NCBI GenBank assembly: GCA_003508835.1
Contig: PUFA01000062.1
Location: forward strand, 2,022,001 to 2,086,000
Direction: 5' to 3'
Source of the DNA: Eonycteris spelaea
Lineage: Eukaryota; Chordata; Mammalia; Chiroptera; Pteropodidae
Length of the DNA: 64,000 bases
The notes under the pieces were generated by a model that was given only the letters and a program-made list of their open reading frames with translations, was not told the DNA's origin and did no database searches. Shown here piece after piece: positions 33,830 to 45,565 of this stretch. The position numbers were made by a program, and so were the translations under genes. Each line of letters begins with the position of its first letter. Positions within the stretch are counted from its first letter, which is position 1.

Positions 33830-34080
33830 AATTCAGTTGTAGCAGTCGGAGGAGGCTAACTACTTTAATAAGCAACACCAGCATGTCAGTACTTAACACA
33901 AAAAGTTCATTGTCACTCATGAAATAGTCTAATATCAATGTTCCAAGTCAGGTGGCCCTCCTGTGTGGCTCTCTTCCAAACCAAGGCTCAGGACCCAGGT
34001 TCCTTTGACCTTGTGTCTCTTCCATCCCCTTAGGCATAGAAGTCCTCTGATTTTCAACTTGCCAGAAGAGGAGAGTGGAT
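33830..34080. repeat. interspersed repeat, family not named
   Basis: Shares text with the group at 31580, 44280 and 54480: 'agttcattgtcactcatgaa', 'ccaagtcaggtggccctcct' and 'caaggctcaggacccaggtt'. Name unknown. Confidence 0.33.
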
Positions 34081-34154
34081 TGTGTAAGAGGGTAGTTACC
34101 AGACCACATACCCTAAGGGAAGTGTAGTTGGTTTTATACCCTGGAGGAAAAGAA

Positions 34155-34285
34155 AATAGAGTCAGGTGAACACATAGTAATCTTAGCTCTACTGCTTAGC
34201 AGCTCTCTTCCTCACTTTCCATAGCTGTCTAGTGGGCATAAGAATAATACCACGCTCATCAAGTGTGAGGATTAAATGAGTTTTG
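34155..34285 (+). repeat. MIR SINE fragment
   Basis: 'atcttagctctactgcttag', 'ctcactttccatagctgtct', 'gtgggcataagaataatacc' and 'gtgtgaggattaaatgag' match the MIR core. Confidence 0.6.
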
Positions 34286-35385
34286 TTTGCGTCAAATAGG
34301 ATGTAAGAATGTAAGATGGAGTGTGTGTGAGTGGCTGAATTTTATTCTTCTAGTCACTTGCATACTCGCATGCTTCCTGGGGCATTTTCTACGTCTCTCG
34401 GTGTTTTTTCAATGGCCAACACAGTGCCAAGAACATGGTCAGCGTCAGCACTTATTCAATATTTCCTCTCCTCGTTCTCCTGAGAATACGTACCATGCCA
34501 GCACCTCTTTATCTATCCCATAGCGATAAGCACTGTCTTGGGCTCAATGGTAAACGTACTTTAGTTGTCGGGACTGAAACTGACCTTCAGAAGTGCCTCC
34601 ACCCAGGATGTAGATTCGCTAACCTATTCAACAGAATTTCAACAGCCTGTGGATTGGATGAGCAGTGATGACAAGCTCTGACAAGACAGGATGAGCAGGC
34701 TCATAATAACAGTATGAAATAATTCATCATTCTCAATGGTGAAGACCTAGGTTATAGTGAAATACAATGCTTATAAGGAAAATCACGATGAAGCATTTAT
34801 CCCAATCTGTTGAGATCTTGCTTCCAGGTGTATCTCCTGTTTGGCTCAAATAAATTTTTATAAAAAATTCTCAACAGTTTTGGCCACTCTTATATTGACA
34901 ATTTTTAGTCCCAGACTTGTCTTATTTGCCACCTGCTGCACTGGCACTGGAAGGAGAAACTGTCGTGTTGGGTGCGGAGCTAAAACCCTTTACATCCAAC
35001 TAGATGGTCTGGAGCTTCAGGGTGGTGGGTTTTAACAATGAAAAGTATGTGGTCTCAAATGCCCATTTTTCTTCCTCGAATCATCACCTTATGGTGCCAT
35101 ACGGCAGTGAGAGCAGAACCACAGAAATTCAGTATTGAATTCCCAGTTCCAGGACAAAATGGGACAAACACACCTCTTCCTATTCCTTGGCGAAGTATAG
35201 GTAAAGGCCCTGGGTGTTGTATATAAAGCAGGTATAAGAAGATTGCGGGAATCTAGATGGAAGAAGGCAGGCCTGCTAGGGTATCTCAGGACCCAAGGGA
35301 ACACAGGGTGACGTGGGTTTTCTTCTTGCCTCATACAATCTAGACTGTGAAGCAGGAGCTTAAACAAGCCAACAGGTGCAGACAA
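34286..35385. other. unassigned intergenic DNA
   Basis: No gene supported. Several frames of 60-105 codons occur on both strands without recognisable domains. Confidence 0.5.
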
Positions 35386-35402
35386 ACAAAACAAAACAAA
35401 AC
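35386..35402 (+). repeat. short (CAAAA)n tract
   Basis: A few AAAAC/CAAAA units. A minor simple repeat. Confidence 0.85.
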
Positions 35403-35599
35403 ACAAACAACAAGAAAAGTCAGTGCCCTCTAGCTACAGGGCAAGGAAAGCAGTAGCCTAGCGAAACAGAAAACTTGTAAAGAGTAACTGCTCTACCCCT
35501 GCCAAATACCACAGGAAGAAAATGTGAATGGAGAGCCTAGGCTTATGCCCTGGCCCAGCTAAACAAAGGCATTCCTCTTCCCCTCCCCCTGTGTGCGTT

Positions 35600-35850
35600 A
35601 AGAAGACTTATCAGTGGGGAGTCAGGATTTCTATCCTCACCTGGCAGTAACAAGACCACCCAAACTCCATCAGGTTGTCAGTAGAGACCATCCTGGAGCC
35701 AGGACTTGTACCCTCACCCAGCGAGGTGCCCCGCCCTGCCAAGTGGTATCAAAGGGGCCTGAGCCGGATGGAGGCTGGGACGGTCTTCCAGCAATAGTGT
35801 CAGCAGGCGCCTCGTGGGGAGCTTGAACCCCCAGTCACATCCAGAGAAAG
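35600..35850. repeat. possible old L1 5'-region fragment
   Basis: 'tcacctggcagtaacaagac', 'gaccatcctggagccaggac', 'gccaagtggtatcaaagggg' and 'gtggggagcttgaaccccca' resemble 5' text of ancient L1 elements. GC-richer than its surroundings. Weak call. Confidence 0.27.
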
Positions 35851-37579
35851 AAAAGAAAAAATCATGACTGGCCTCCATTTAAAGTGTGTCTTACCTTTAA
35901 AAATATGTAAAGGTCACGAGCTTGAATGAATACAGTAATTCAGAATGAACTAAACAATGATCGCCGCCAGGAAGGGAAAGCTGCCCTGGAAAGACCTTCT
36001 GTTCCATCCCTTCTTGAAGTATATCTCGTGGGAGCTGAACGGTGAATTGAAGCCTGACAGAAACCGGGTTAGGGGATTCCTGGTATGGGAGGAAGGTTGT
36101 TTCGGGCGTGGCGGAATTGCAGTTGTTTGTTATGAGCTTCTTTTGGAACCTTCTAAAGCATGTTATCGGTACCCTCTACTGGGTCCACCAGAACTGCTTG
36201 GGCCTTTGCAGACTCCCCAATGGACAAGCAAGCTTTTCCTCAGAGGAGATTTTGCCCTCTGCGAATGTGACATCACTTAGGAAGGAAAGACTATTTGTGA
36301 GGCTGAACAAAAACAAAAAAAAGATTCTGCACGGAAGCGCATGCATTTGGCACTAATAGAAACTCTATGGCTTTATGGTCTCTTCGCTGTGTCCACCATC
36401 CCTTACATCCCTGAATAGTCCTGTTTGCTTTTATTTCCTCTGAAAGAGAAATGTATCTAGTAAGTTCAATCACTCCACCACCTCACATCCAGGTGATGAG
36501 ATTTTGCTCCTCCCTACAATTTTGTGGTGGTGCCTAGGGACAACGAGCCATGGAGGAAAGACAGAAGCAAAGAAGGATATAAAAATAAATGACCTGCTTT
36601 TTACTACATCGCCTTTCTCAGTGAAACCTGCAAACTTCCTGTGCAGGTCCTTTTTATGGCTGCTTCTAAACTTTCAAAGCTGTCTAAGCCGAGCCACAGG
36701 TAAAGAGCAGAAAGGGGCTGGGCTGGAAACCACAGCAATTTCCTGTGGACAGAGTAGCCCTGGGTGGCCCATTGATCTTCATTGTTTCCTACTGGACAAA
36801 GAGACTTCTCAACCTCAAATAAAACAGCTCAACAAAGGTTTGTTTGGGAGGATGCTTTGAAGATATTTCTTTATCCCTTTCAATCATTACCTGCAGTTCC
36901 TGAGCATATATGTGCCAAGATGAAAGGACTTGCAAGCACAGAGAAAGGGCATCCTGGCTCAATACCTTAAAGGTCCAGGAAAGAGTTTCTGAGAAAATCT
37001 GGGAACACATTTGCATACTAGCCGAACAGCACAAAGTAACTAAACCGGATAAGTTCCTATATAATTGTTAAAAGGCAGCATTGCTAATCTGTCTTATCAA
37101 ATGCATGATAAATATAACCAAATCCTCCTATGGCACAAAGTACTCTCTAGAATCAACTAAGCATGGGAATTCAGAATTCTTAACCACTGTGACAGCAACC
37201 ATACTGTGTGTTTACCCCAAACTAGGACTGTACACAAATAAAGTAATCCAAAAGAGAGTCATGGAACAAAGGTGATCTGGGAGTTTATAATCTAGCACTG
37301 TGACCCATTTTGAGTAGTGAGTTGATTGGTTTGTCCCTAAATATGGCTGAATTGATTTATCCTCAATACTGTCACCCTACTGAAAATAACCACAGGAAGA
37401 CCATTGCTGGCATCTGTCTTGAAGTGAAAGATGGCAGATCTGTGTGGCCTGGAGCTGACTCAGGGCAGTCAGCTTCCAGAATTGCCCTGGCAGCTTTTGT
37501 AATAGGCAATATCTTCAAACTGCTGAGGTGCTCTTGGGGGAAAATGTGAAATGAGAATCATTGATAAACTTTTATTTTT
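35851..37579. other. unassigned intergenic DNA
   Basis: A long stretch with no recognised repeat. Open frames of 107 codons (35957-36280) and 118 codons (36504-36860) show no known domain, signal peptide pattern or splice-site context that would support an exon. Confidence 0.5.
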
Positions 37580-37740
37580 AAATAACTTTTTTTTCTGATT
37601 TGAAAAATACTGTGGCTTCACAGTCGAAAAATGAGAAAATGTAGATGAGAATAAAGTAAAAGTTTCTTTCACAATCCCATTATCAAAATAAATACTGTCA
37701 ACTTTCTCATGTACATTATATCCATTTGAACCTTTGTTTC
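37580..37740. repeat. LINE-like fragment
   Basis: 'ttttctgatttgaaaaatac', 'gagaataaagtaaaagtttc', 'tttcacaatcccattatcaa' and 'aataaatactgtcaactttc' resemble an old L1-linked 'aatcccattattcagagataaatactgttaacattt' block. Confidence 0.3.
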
Positions 37741-38379
37741 ATGTGGTGAAATACAGGGAAGTCGCGAATGAGTCAAGATTTAATTCTAAAGTCAGCCAAA
37801 TAAGGGGAAATAACTTGCAAATCTTCTCTGAACTGTCCTCAAATTACTCATAAGGGCCACATGATTTTATGTTCATAACCCTGCGAAGTGCTTCTTATCC
37901 ATATTAAGTCTAAAAACTGCTCAGCTAGACTAATGGAGGAAACAAGCAACCCTAAAATAACCCAGGGAGAGGGTGGAGAATTCTGAAGTTGTCCTGCTTG
38001 CTGGAAATATCTACTGTTATGTTTCAATCTTAAGCAACTATGATCTTGATACATAGATCAATTAATAGATTAATTTACTGTACAGATTAAACATGTAATG
38101 GAGCAACACACAGTACTGGAGATTGGATTTTAAAATGCTATATGATGCAATTTCTCTCTTCTCTCTCTCTTTCCTTCTCTCTGTGTGTGTATGTAAAGAA
38201 AAACTCAGATCATACATACCGTCCTGGATCCCATTGCTTCTATTTAGCAAGACGTTTTAAGCATTTTCCCAAGATAATCAAATATGCAAAAATATATTTT
38301 CTTTTTATGGTTATTGTTCAGAGTTTGTCATAATATAATTCTATTTCTGTTGCTTGTTATGGAGGAAGGTAACCTATCT
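37741..38379. other. unassigned intergenic DNA
   Basis: CT-rich tract at about 38,153-38,182 with a following short GT run. No gene. Confidence 0.5.
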
Positions 38380-38600
38380 CTTTGAGCTTTACGAGTAACT
38401 TTCACCTTCTTTGTATCGGGAGAATCCAGAGGAAATCCACGCTGCCCTGGCAGGAGCCGAAGGACGGAGGCCGAGGGACCTCGGGGTTTGAGGAGAGCCC
38501 TCAGGGGCAAGGGAGGGGACATGGTCACCGCTGCACTGGGATGGGTACTTCCATCGTTAATTTATTACGTCATCCAAGGCATTCAGTTTTCTAGCCTTTT
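38380..38600. promoter_or_regulatory. candidate regulatory block, GC-richer, ATF/CREB-like site
   Basis: A 220-base island with several CpGs in AT-rich DNA, not recognised as a repeat. It carries TTACGTCAT at 38565-38573, close to the ATF/CREB consensus. Function is inferred only. Confidence 0.25.
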
Positions 38601-39227
38601 ATTCCTTTTTTTTTTCCTCCCTAAGAGCAATTTTGTAGCTTTTTAGGTACAAGGTAACAGCGAGACACCAATAGGCTAAATGAAGCCGGACCAGAAGGAA
38701 CATGAAGGCAGAGAAGGAAGGCGGTAGTGGAAATTTCAGGAATGACATGGAAGACATTAGCAGTGAAGTTAAAGAAAAAGGGGCTTGCAAAAGTAATAAA
38801 TTTGATGACCAAGGAAGGCATAATTAGTAGAAACTGGTGAGTAGCTAGATTATTATAACCCAGCCAGTAGCCAAGCTCTCATCACAATTTCCCTCATTCT
38901 GGAGAGTTGCATTCTTCTGGCCTCCCCAGCTTTATGACCTCTGGCTTTCCCATAAACTCTGCCCGCAGCAGATCAATTCCCCGTATGAAACTCATCACCC
39001 TCTTTCATTTCCCAAACTAGCTCACACACAGCCCACATGTATACGTCCAGTAGATGCAGCAGATCGTGGAGGCTGGCTGATCCAGCACCAAGCCTTCTCC
39101 CTTGACTGCCTCTATTAAAGAGAATATAAAAGCTAATTATTTCCTTTGATCCCTTGAATTCAGAGACCCCATGCGTTTTAAATAGAAACTTTCTGGGAAT
39201 GGTTCTAGGAAAGATTTTACTTTGTTT
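38601..39227. other. unassigned intergenic DNA
   Basis: T-run at about 38607-38617. No gene or repeat supported. Confidence 0.5.
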
Positions 39228-39260
39228 AAAAAAAAAAAAGAAGAAGAAGAAGAAGAAGAG
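39228..39260 (+). repeat. A-run followed by (AAG)n
   Basis: Twelve A's (39228-39239), then seven AAG-type triplets (39240-39260). Simple repeat. Confidence 0.95.
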
Positions 39261-39309
39261 CATAACCATCATTGGTAGCTTTTCCCTCTTCTTTCTTCTT
39301 TCAGCCTTG

Positions 39310-39383
39310 AATATGGACTTAATAGGTGAGCCCACCACTTCCACCTAATATGGACTTAATAGGTGAGCCCACCACTTCCACCT
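39310..39383 (+). repeat. exact 37-base tandem duplication
   Basis: The unit starts AATATGGACTTAATAGGTGA and ends CCACTTCCACCT. The copies at 39310-39346 and 39347-39383 are identical at all 37 positions. In a region of strongly decayed repeats this exactness points to a recent event or, less likely, an assembly error. Confidence 0.98.
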
Positions 39384-39600
39384 GCCACTGTAATGTGGCA
39401 GGCATGAGCACACAAGCCAACAGAATAAGGATAAAGTGAAAATAAGAAAGTGCCTGGGTCCCTGACAGCATCATTAAGCAGCTGAATTCAGGCCGACAAC
39501 TACTTACTTCTGAATTTAAATAAACTTGCATTTATTTAAGCCACCAGGAGTTTGGTATTCTATTACTCACCACCTACTACGACCCTAACAGGTAAAAAGA
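39384..39600 (+). repeat. LTR-like repeat, 3' end
   Basis: 'ctgggtccctgacagcatca', 'ttaagcagctgaattcaggc', 'aataaacttgcatttattta' and 'agccaccaggagtttggtat' follow the end of the same family as 16585-16920. The tandem duplication lies at its left edge. Confidence 0.4.
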
Positions 39601-40359
39601 TTTTGCTGCTGTATTTTGGGGGTCCCAGGAAGGTGAAAATTACACAACTTCTTGCCACCTTGCTTATCCCTCACTCTATTTCTCTCTTCCCCTTTCCCTT
39701 TTTCATTTCACCATCGTCTTCCAAAAGGCAAAGCAGAATCATCCCTTCATTGCACATAAAGCATTTGCAATCAAGATGACTTTTTCATATAAATGTAACT
39801 TAGACACATCTTTCCCCATTCCAAGTATTCACCAAATATTTTTTTTTACCAATCAAGTCAGCTCTCTCTCCAAAGAAATCCTGGTGCCAGATGTTCAGGT
39901 AAAAATATCATCTTAGGAGGATGGCTTATAGCCCTAGAGATTGAGAACAGTGCTGCCATTGTCAGTGAGGTCGTTCTGCATGGCAACGGGAAGCCACCAC
40001 AGTGTTGACTCCAACTGACCAGAAAGCATTGCCTGTCAGAGGCTGAGCAACTTGGCTTCTTCCTCCAAACAGGGCAGCTCACTCCATGGGACTCAGTCAA
40101 CTGAGCATGCTCCACACATCTCGCACACCCACCCTAAGGTGACATTGTAAATTGTGGGAAAGGTCATCTGCCTCTACCAGCTTCAGCTAAGACCCCGGCC
40201 TGAGGTTGATCAGTCACAGAATATTTACCGGATGAAGACATGAGTTTGCACCATTCTGAGCTTAGAAATTCCTACACTCGGCCAGCAGAGGTCAGCTGCC
40301 AAGAATATCCAAGCCTTGGCTTGGCGAGCTCAAGATAGCTGGTGGCTTTTCAACAATAT

Positions 40360-40361
<2 letters not shown>
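39601..40361. other. unassigned intergenic DNA
   Basis: No gene supported. CCAGCAGAGGTCAG at 40282-40295 resembles the CTCF core. Confidence 0.5.
40282..40295 (+). promoter_or_regulatory. CTCF-like motif
   Basis: CCAGCAGAGGTCAG agrees with the usual CCASYAGRGGGCRS core except for one T in the G-run. A single-motif call by eye; occupancy unknown. Confidence 0.3.
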
Positions 40362-40393
<32 letters not shown>

Positions 40394-40420
40394 TGTGTGT
40401 GCGTGTGTGTGTGTGTGTGT
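40362..40420 (+). repeat. (TG)n microsatellite with GC interruptions
   Basis: Alternating TG/GC run of 59 bases, interrupted by GC steps at about 40389-40392 and 40401-40402. A strong Z-DNA former. Confidence 0.98.
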
Positions 40421-40567
40421 ACCAGAAATAACTGAGAACACTAGGAATAAATGAGAGTGTACTTCCTTACATAAATGTTTAAATCTTTTTCTTGTCTTCT
40501 CTCTCCATGCTAACCCCACACTCTACCCCCATATATGTGTTCCTTTGTTAAACCTATTTAGGACTAT

Positions 40568-40573
<6 letters not shown>

Positions 40574-40617
<44 letters not shown>
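40574..40617 (+). repeat. (AT)n microsatellite
   Basis: Uninterrupted AT run of 44 bases. It can extrude as a cruciform and lies just left of MER20. Confidence 0.98.
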
Positions 40618-40620
<3 letters not shown>

Positions 40621-40631
40621 TTTGTCTAAAC

Positions 40632-40852
40632 CAGTGGTTCTCAACAGGAATGACTTTTCTTCCCAGAGGACATTTGCAATGTCTGCAGACGTTTTTGGTT
40701 GTTACAACAGGGGGTGGGGTAGGATATTATTGGCATCTAGTATGTAGAGGAAAAAGATGCTGCTAAACATCCTACAATGCACAAGACAGCCCCAAACATA
40801 AACAAATTATCCTTCCCAATATTTCAATAGTTCTGAGGTTGAGAATCCCCAG
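40632..40852 (+). mobile_element. MER20 (hAT-Charlie) DNA transposon
   Basis: Full-length MER20: it starts CAGTGGTTCTCAACAGGAAT and contains 'gaggacatttgcaatgtctg', 'gacgtttttggttgttacaa', 'attattggcatctagtatgt', 'gatgctgctaaacatcctac' and 'aatgcacaagacagccccaa'. It ends GAGGTTGAGAATCCCCAG, complementary to the start. Non-autonomous, no transposase. MER20 copies have been reported as co-opted hormone-responsive enhancers in placental mammals; nothing here shows that this copy is one. Confidence 0.93.
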
Positions 40853-43019
40853 TTGAACTGAAGGACCAATAAAAATTAAGATAGAGAGAATGCATGCACT
40901 TTGAGTCTTCTTAGAGTCATGTTTAATCCTAAGTATATTGATTTTTTTTTAAGTTTATTTGCTTTTTCATTTGTTGTCAGTGCCTCTGGATACATCTACT
41001 GTGTTCTAATAGAATAATTTTTTTTTAATAATTTAGTATCAGTAACTGGATATGTAGAATCACTTGCCAATATTGATTTTCTTGCCTACTTTCTTTTGTA
41101 CTACATTTTTGTTTTTCAGTCTCGAAGCAAAACTATCCCTTAACATCCTTTCTAAAGTAGAATCATTTATTCAGTTTTCTTTTCCCTCCATCACAATCTG
41201 AGCATTTTACTGAGGAACGATCACACACAAACTAATTAGGACACACAACTGTTTGGCCACAACAGTTGGAGAGCCCACCACTGTGCGGCTACAATTAAAC
41301 TAGTTCCTTGGGGCTTACGTATTTCCCAATTCCAACCCTTGCTGAGAAGTCAAGTCCAAGGGGATAAGTAACAAGTCTCTGGGAATCTTTGCTCAAATCA
41401 ATTCTCTCACTGACGCTTGTTATTTCAAATTCTATCCAATGTCATCTTCTTTTCCTTTTTAGAAGCGTCTCTGAATTGTCTTCAATCAGCTCTCTCCTTT
41501 CAGAATTCTAAATATGTATTCTCTCTTCTACACAAATGGTGCTTAATCAAACACGCCTTGTGATGGCTTTCACATTTTGGTCCATATTGTTATTAAACAT
41601 TTATTTTCTCTCTAACTAGAAAACTTTTTGGAGCAAATAATCCTGGAGTATTAGGTATAGGGGCCCCGAAAAAAGCCATCCAATAAAGAGCGAATTCATG
41701 AATAAAATATAGATCATAAGTGTATATGTCTAAGACAATATGGACATACTACTTCATGTCCTTAGATTCCTAATTTGGCCATTATGATATAAAGAAAAAG
41801 CATCTTTTCCTGAGAAAATATTTTCTATGATAAAAATTATGGGTAAGCTTGACCAAAGTTGGCATGACTAAGTCATGTCTGAAAAGAAACTTGATCCGTG
41901 ACCTTCAGTGACATGCTCAATGTAAAAAATGTGAATAGGCTTAATGATTAGTGATGGTTGTTAAAAATGAAATCCTTTTTAAAAAAATCTATTTATGTGA
42001 ATACTAAGGCTTCACATACCTGGAGGTTATAAATGACCAAATCCGACCAAATTTCTATTTCTAATATTTTCCTTCTGATGGTATGCAGAGCAAATAAAGT
42101 CACTAAGCCAACCAGAAAAATGACCAGAAACATATTTCCATACACCTATTGTTTACTTTCCTTTTAGACACATCCTTGATTCTTAGACAGAAAACTTGTC
42201 TCAAAATAATTGATTTGAAATACAAGGAAACCTTATTTCTATGAAACTTCATAATAAAATGATGTCTACTAGTTATACAATGTGAGTGTTTATAAAGTTC
42301 CTAAAAATTTTCTCTTTTGCCAGTAAATGCATCTCCTATTTACTGCATACCTCAGGTAGTGCTAACTTATTATATACTATTTATCCCTAAAATATTTTTC
42401 TGAACCCAAAATGAAAAAAACACCATGTGGAACAATACAACATTAAGGAAAAAAGCACAGCAGACTCTCCAGTACATTCCTACTGCAACTGGTGAGAGCT
42501 ACTGTCCTGCCCAGAGATGAGATGCCCTGAAATAAATATTGCTTCTCTCTTTTTGCCATTACTAGCTATCCACCGGCTGACAAAACTTGAGCAACTGATA
42601 GTACTGGATCTGCAGTTAAAAAAAAAGAATATCAACTTGGATGTTCAAATGCACATTTCAGTGCAGCATAATAACTAGCAAGGGAAAGGCCAAGGAGATC
42701 CAGGATGAGGAGCAACAAGCAATTGGGTGTTGATGGACAGCCTTGGTTTTGTGAAGGGCTTCAGAAATGGCACTATGGCATAGGAAGGCTGACCTCCACT
42801 GGAAGCTACATTGGCAACCTCAGCGGAAAAGAGAAATTGCCAGTGCATGACGGAGGATGGACCTTGGGGACTGGGGTACCATTGGGTTCATGAAGCAATG
42901 AACGCCCCGATTCAGCTACAATCTTCATTGCTGGGAGGAGCGTCTTCGTGTCCAGGGCAAATTCAGGATATGGAAACATATATTATTCTTCAAATTTAAA
43001 TGCTAGCACCATTGTTTTC
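40853..43019. other. unassigned intergenic DNA
   Basis: Long AT-rich stretch. No gene, RNA or repeat could be named. Short A/T runs at 40935-40950 and 41018-41028. Confidence 0.5.
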
Positions 43020-43110
43020 CATATTCATTTGTTTGACTAACATCCATTAAGTGTTCTTTGCTGAGTACTGAGAATCCAAAGGCAATGAGACAAAAATTCT
43101 ACTTGTAAGA
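43020..43110 (-). repeat. L2 LINE 3' end, antisense
   Basis: 'tttgactaacatccattaag' with 'tgctgagtactgagaatcca' and 'aggcaatgagacaaaaattc' resembles L2 antisense. Confidence 0.4.
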
Positions 43111-43119
43111 AGCACATAG

Positions 43120-43570
43120 TCACATGAGGGCAGGGTACTGGATAATCTCCTTACCCTCCAAATACACACTCCAGCTTTCTCCAGCCTGCGTAGTGCCCCT
43201 GCAGGCTGACTTTTCAGACTGGGCAACCTTGTCCTCTGGCTTCAGATTCGGTTCAGTCAATGGAAGGCACAGCAGGAGATAAAGGAGAGAGAAGAGAAGG
43301 CTGAAGCTTCTTGTTGTCACGTCTCCCTCCCTGCCCTGCTGAGCCTTGACAGGGGCTATATTCGCCTCCGGCTACAGCTACGGAGGAGCAGCCTTCTCCC
43401 AGAGTCACAGACACAGCCAGCCAGTTCGGTCTCCATTCCCTCCCATTGCTCCTTGGAGCCCAGGGCTTCCCATTGCTGCAGCCTGGGCATGCTTCATTAA
43501 CCCCTCTTGGTTCTTCTTGACCTGTAAATGTCAGTCCCATCATTAAACTTTCTTACACTTCCTCCATGTG
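43120..43570 (+). repeat. LTR-like interspersed repeat
   Basis: 'gtcaatggaaggcacagcag' with 'gagataaaggagagagaaga', 'ctccctccctgccctgctga', 'ggctacagctacggaggagc', 'cattaacccctcttggttct' and 'cctgtaaatgtcagtcccat' followed by an ATTAAA signal reproduces a common mammalian repeat. Probably LTR-derived; unnamed by me. Confidence 0.45.
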
Positions 43571-43964
43571 AGGTGACACAGGGAGGCAAGCTGGGCAGCA
43601 AGTAAATGTCACAGAGTATCAAAAGTGCAGTGAGGGCTCAAAGGAAGGAGTTGGCCATCTTGACTAGGAAGGTCAGGTGAGGCTGTGGTTTATAAAGTCC
43701 CATTCTACTTACCCGTTCAATAGCACATTAAAGTTTCCCTAGAAACATGGAATCAGCCACGTTATTTTCCAGCAACTGTGGTGGAAAAATCTAAGGACAA
43801 AATCAGGAAGAAAGTTCAATGGCCATGTGATTGACTATGTAATGATGTTCCATTTATCTAAAAGTGGCACTTACCTTACATTCACGTGTCCTAAGGTTAT
43901 GTGAGACACACAGAGAACAGGGGAAGCTGTTTTTAAGAGCTAATCTACTTGCTAGCTGACTAAT
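43571..43964. other. unassigned intergenic DNA
   Basis: Nothing supported. Confidence 0.5.
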
Positions 43965-44245
43965 AACAAAAGAGCTAACGGTTATTGAATTCTCACTAAT
44001 TGCATATAATATAGTATAGTCTAATGTAAGAATTGCATTTAGAATTACACGTATAGATATCATGTATAGTAATTCCTTACCACATCACCATGGGAGAATG
44101 ACCTAGTCAGGAATTATTATTCCCATTTCACAGCAAAGGAAGCGGAGGCTTGGAGAGAGTCAGTGACTCACTCAAAGTCAGACAGCTAGTACGTGGCAGA
44201 GTGGGGGTTCCAAGCCCATCCATCTCCATTCTTAAACCACTATTT
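43965..44245 (-). repeat. MIR SINE, antisense
   Basis: 'attattattcccatttcaca', 'gcaaaggaagcggaggcttg', 'gagagagtcagtgactcact', 'caaagtcagacagctagtac' and 'gtggcagagtgggggttcca' form a clear MIR antisense core. An AP-1 heptamer (44164-44170) arises from the core by mutation. Confidence 0.75.
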
Positions 44246-44279
44246 TCGCTAATAAAAAATGTTCTCAGGTTATATGTTA

Positions 44280-44520
44280 AGGCTGCATAAGTGCTGTAAA
44301 TGACAAATTCCCAAACCTCAGTGGACTACCCGTAACAGAAGTTTATCTCTCATTCATCTCAAGTCCAGTCAGCAGTGCTTTGTGTGAGAAGGGTCTGCTC
44401 CACACAGACGTAAGGGCCCAGGCAGGAGGAGGCTCTGACCTCCTCAACATCAGCTTGCAGAGTTGCCCTGGATTTTGAAGTCCAGTCAGCAGAAAGGGGA
44501 AGAGAGAGAGGAAGAAAGAT
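44280..44520. repeat. interspersed repeat, family not named
   Basis: 'cataagtgctgtaaatgaca', 'aattcccaaacctcagtgga' and 'gtaacagaagtttatctctc' followed by 'gcagcagt'-type text belongs to a mammalian repeat opening 'gttactgtaacaaa...cttagtggcttaaac...agtttatttctc'. Confidence 0.4.
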
Positions 44521-45565
44521 TTAACAAATCAGGGCTGGAAATGCCAGGCATACATTTAATCCATATTTTCCAGCAATCCATTGCATGGCTAGGAAATGGA
44601 GTCCAGCAGAGTGTCTGGGAGGACAGAGAAAGGATTTGATGGATGACCAGGCATACTCTGCTTCATCTTGTAACTCCCCATTTGAATAGACATGTGCTCT
44701 CAGGTAACAGGAAGCTGTCTGAATCTGATGATTTCCTGTCAGGAGAATAGAAAACACTTTAGGTCTTTCCAGCCATGAGAATTTAATGCAATGAATTTAT
44801 AAAAGGACTTGTGAAGCCAAACAGGGGTCAGTGAGGCTACCCAGAAATTAGAGATATAGGAAGCCACTACCACGCCCAGGAGGAGGAGGTCAGTAGCACA
44901 AGATGGTTTTATCAGCACTCTAAAACTGGGGCTTCCCAGTGGGAAATCCCCAGAAGGAGAGAGGGGCTGATGAGCAGGAGGTAGAGACACAACTGCCCTG
45001 GGAGACTCCAGCAGAAACAGAAAGATTGAGAGAGACACACACACAGAGGGAGGGAGGAAGGGAGGGATTTGCTGACATAGAGAGAGAAATACTCTGGCTT
45101 CTCTCCTCCTCCTTGCCCCAAATCTTCCTTTGCTTCCCTTTAGCTGAACTTATCAAGAAGCCAATTGACAAGGGAGCCTGAGAAATGTAGGTGCCTGCCA
45201 TACAGAGCAGAGCAGAGAGAGGGCAGAGAAAGAATCTAAGAGCAAACAGACAGGTTATCAGCAATTGTATCTGACCCTCTTCAAAGTTACCCCTCAAACT
45301 AACAGCACACAGGTGCATTCAAATCGTTTAGCTTACATCTATAAAAATAAAGCAATGTGAATGCCTCGTAACTGAAGCAGAAAAGCTAAAAAGGCTGGGT
45401 GATTTGGTCCTTGAGGTCCCTGTCGTAACACATCTTCGAGTCATGAAGAAAATCAGATTGAGTCATTACCAGCACAAATATTACGCACAACTTTCTGCCT
45501 TTTTATTTTTATTTTTTTTAAATCAGAAATACAGAGAACTCTACAGAAGAAAAGCAGTTACACAA
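44521..45565. other. unassigned intergenic DNA
   Basis: A purine-rich GGGA tract lies at 45047-45067. A minus-strand open frame of 132 codons (44920-45318) is its pyrimidine-rich complement and shows no known domain. Confidence 0.5.

Noticed and set aside
36504..36860. 118-codon frame, + strand, in repeat-free DNA
   Set aside because: Considered as an unannotated exon, but no family resemblance, no convincing acceptor/donor pair and no codon bias that I could defend.
38973..39344. 123-codon minus-strand frame with a Phe run
   Set aside because: The Phe run is the translated A-run/AAG simple repeat; no protein similarity.
40292..40519. Frame with a long Thr-His repeat
   Set aside because: Translation of the TG microsatellite.
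44920..45318. 132-codon minus-strand frame rich in Ser, Leu and Cys
   Set aside because: It is the complement of a purine-rich tract with GGGA repeats; no domain, start context or splice sites support it.
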